Notes under the pieces: generated by a model
Told to the model about the DNA's origin: nothing
What the model saw: the letters and a program-made list of their open reading frames with translations, nothing else
The model's database searches: none
Shown: piece by piece, positions 57,879 through 57,960 of the stretch
Layout of the letters: each line of letters starts with the position of its first letter
Position numbering within the stretch: the stretch's first letter is position 1
Assembly (NCBI GenBank): GCA_023388315.1
Contig: JAEWGM010000016.1
Coordinates: 1-57,960, forward strand
Length of the DNA: 57,960 nt
Direction: 5' to 3'
Source: Bacteroidota bacterium
GTDB taxonomy: Bacteria > Bacteroidota > Bacteroidia > Bacteroidales > Dysgonomonadaceae
Translations under genes and position numbers: made by a program

Positions 57879-57960
57879 TCTAAACAAGAAGAATTTTACA
57901 TCTATCACTCCCCTCAAAGAAGATCTAAAGGCTTTAATCTTTGCATTGAACTTTCAGCCG
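57868..57960 (+). CDS. Unidentified ORF, open at the right edge
   Basis: ATG 57868 begins a frame of 31 codons still open at the window end, starting MFVNLNKKNFTSITPLKEDL. It overlaps the Dabb stop by 11 bases in a different frame. I do not recognise the family. If the Dabb gene was cut by an insertion, this could be the first gene of the inserted element. Too short to judge. Confidence 0.3.
   Translation, partial: MFVNLNKKNFTSITPLKEDLKALIFALNFQP

Overview
The window reads as a chromosome segment of a member of the Bacteroidota, most likely order Bacteroidales. Several things support this. Many genes are preceded by the Bacteroidota-type promoter element TAnnTTTG (for example before tRNA-Glu, nfo, the blaI-like gene and the TonB-domain gene), and the tRNA promoter also has TTTG exactly 19 bases upstream. 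There is a NigD-like lipoprotein and an ECF sigma factor paired with a membrane partner built from TonB-system parts. The order PASTA protein, rluD, ddl, acyltransferase is also typical. Most of the window is ordinary chromosome. Accessory DNA sits at the two ends, in a small island at 26.6-27.8 kb and in one toxin-antitoxin insertion at 33.5-34.2 kb.

Layout, left to right. 0-1.7 kb: truncated IS-type transposase and about 1.5 kb of DNA without a credible gene, holding promoter/terminator-like units. 1.7-9.0 kb: SMR exporter, LolC/E-like permease and aminotransferase (minus strand), a GH16-like lipoprotein lacking the expected nucleophile, queF, and an mlaE-mlaF-mlaD lipid transport operon. 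9.1-19.3 kb: a stress and DNA-repair block (GlsB-like protein, SDR dehydrogenase, Ku and LigD for non-homologous end joining, SRPBCC membrane protein, large catalase, DUF2383 four-helix protein, FAD oxidoreductase). 19.3-26.6 kb: queC, two unknown small proteins, a PhoB/PhoR-like two-component system, YbjQ-like protein, endonuclease IV and NhaD antiporter. 26.6-27.8 kb: HNH endonuclease, an ORF with a Vsr-like N-terminus, and an antitoxin remnant. 27.9-31.2 kb: GH20 hexosaminidase and CutC.

31.4-43.8 kb is a histidine-use locus: hutU, glutamate formimidoyltransferase, hutI, cyclodeaminase and hutH, enough to turn histidine into glutamate, ammonia and methenyl-tetrahydrofolate, followed by a POT peptide transporter and an MFS carrier. 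A HepT/MntA toxin-antitoxin pair with its own promoter lies between hutU and the formimidoyltransferase gene. PnuC, a small barrel-like protein and a repeat-rich 700-base spacer containing a decayed copy of the hutI start lie before hutI.

44.0-51.9 kb is an envelope-signalling region. It has an ECF sigma factor; an anti-sigma-like membrane protein carrying plug-like, CarboxypepD_reg-like, TonB-box-like and TonB C-terminal-like parts; a divergent VWA protein that also carries a TonB-box-like motif; and a BlaI/BlaR1-like pair followed by a secreted protein with two TonB C-terminal domains. I consider this the most interesting system in the window. 51.9-58.0 kb: NigD-like lipoprotein, acyltransferase, ddl, rluD, PASTA protein, rpmH, tRNA-Glu(TTC), rpsT and a Dabb-family gene that looks cut short at the right edge. 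All functional calls are by reading motifs; no database search was possible.
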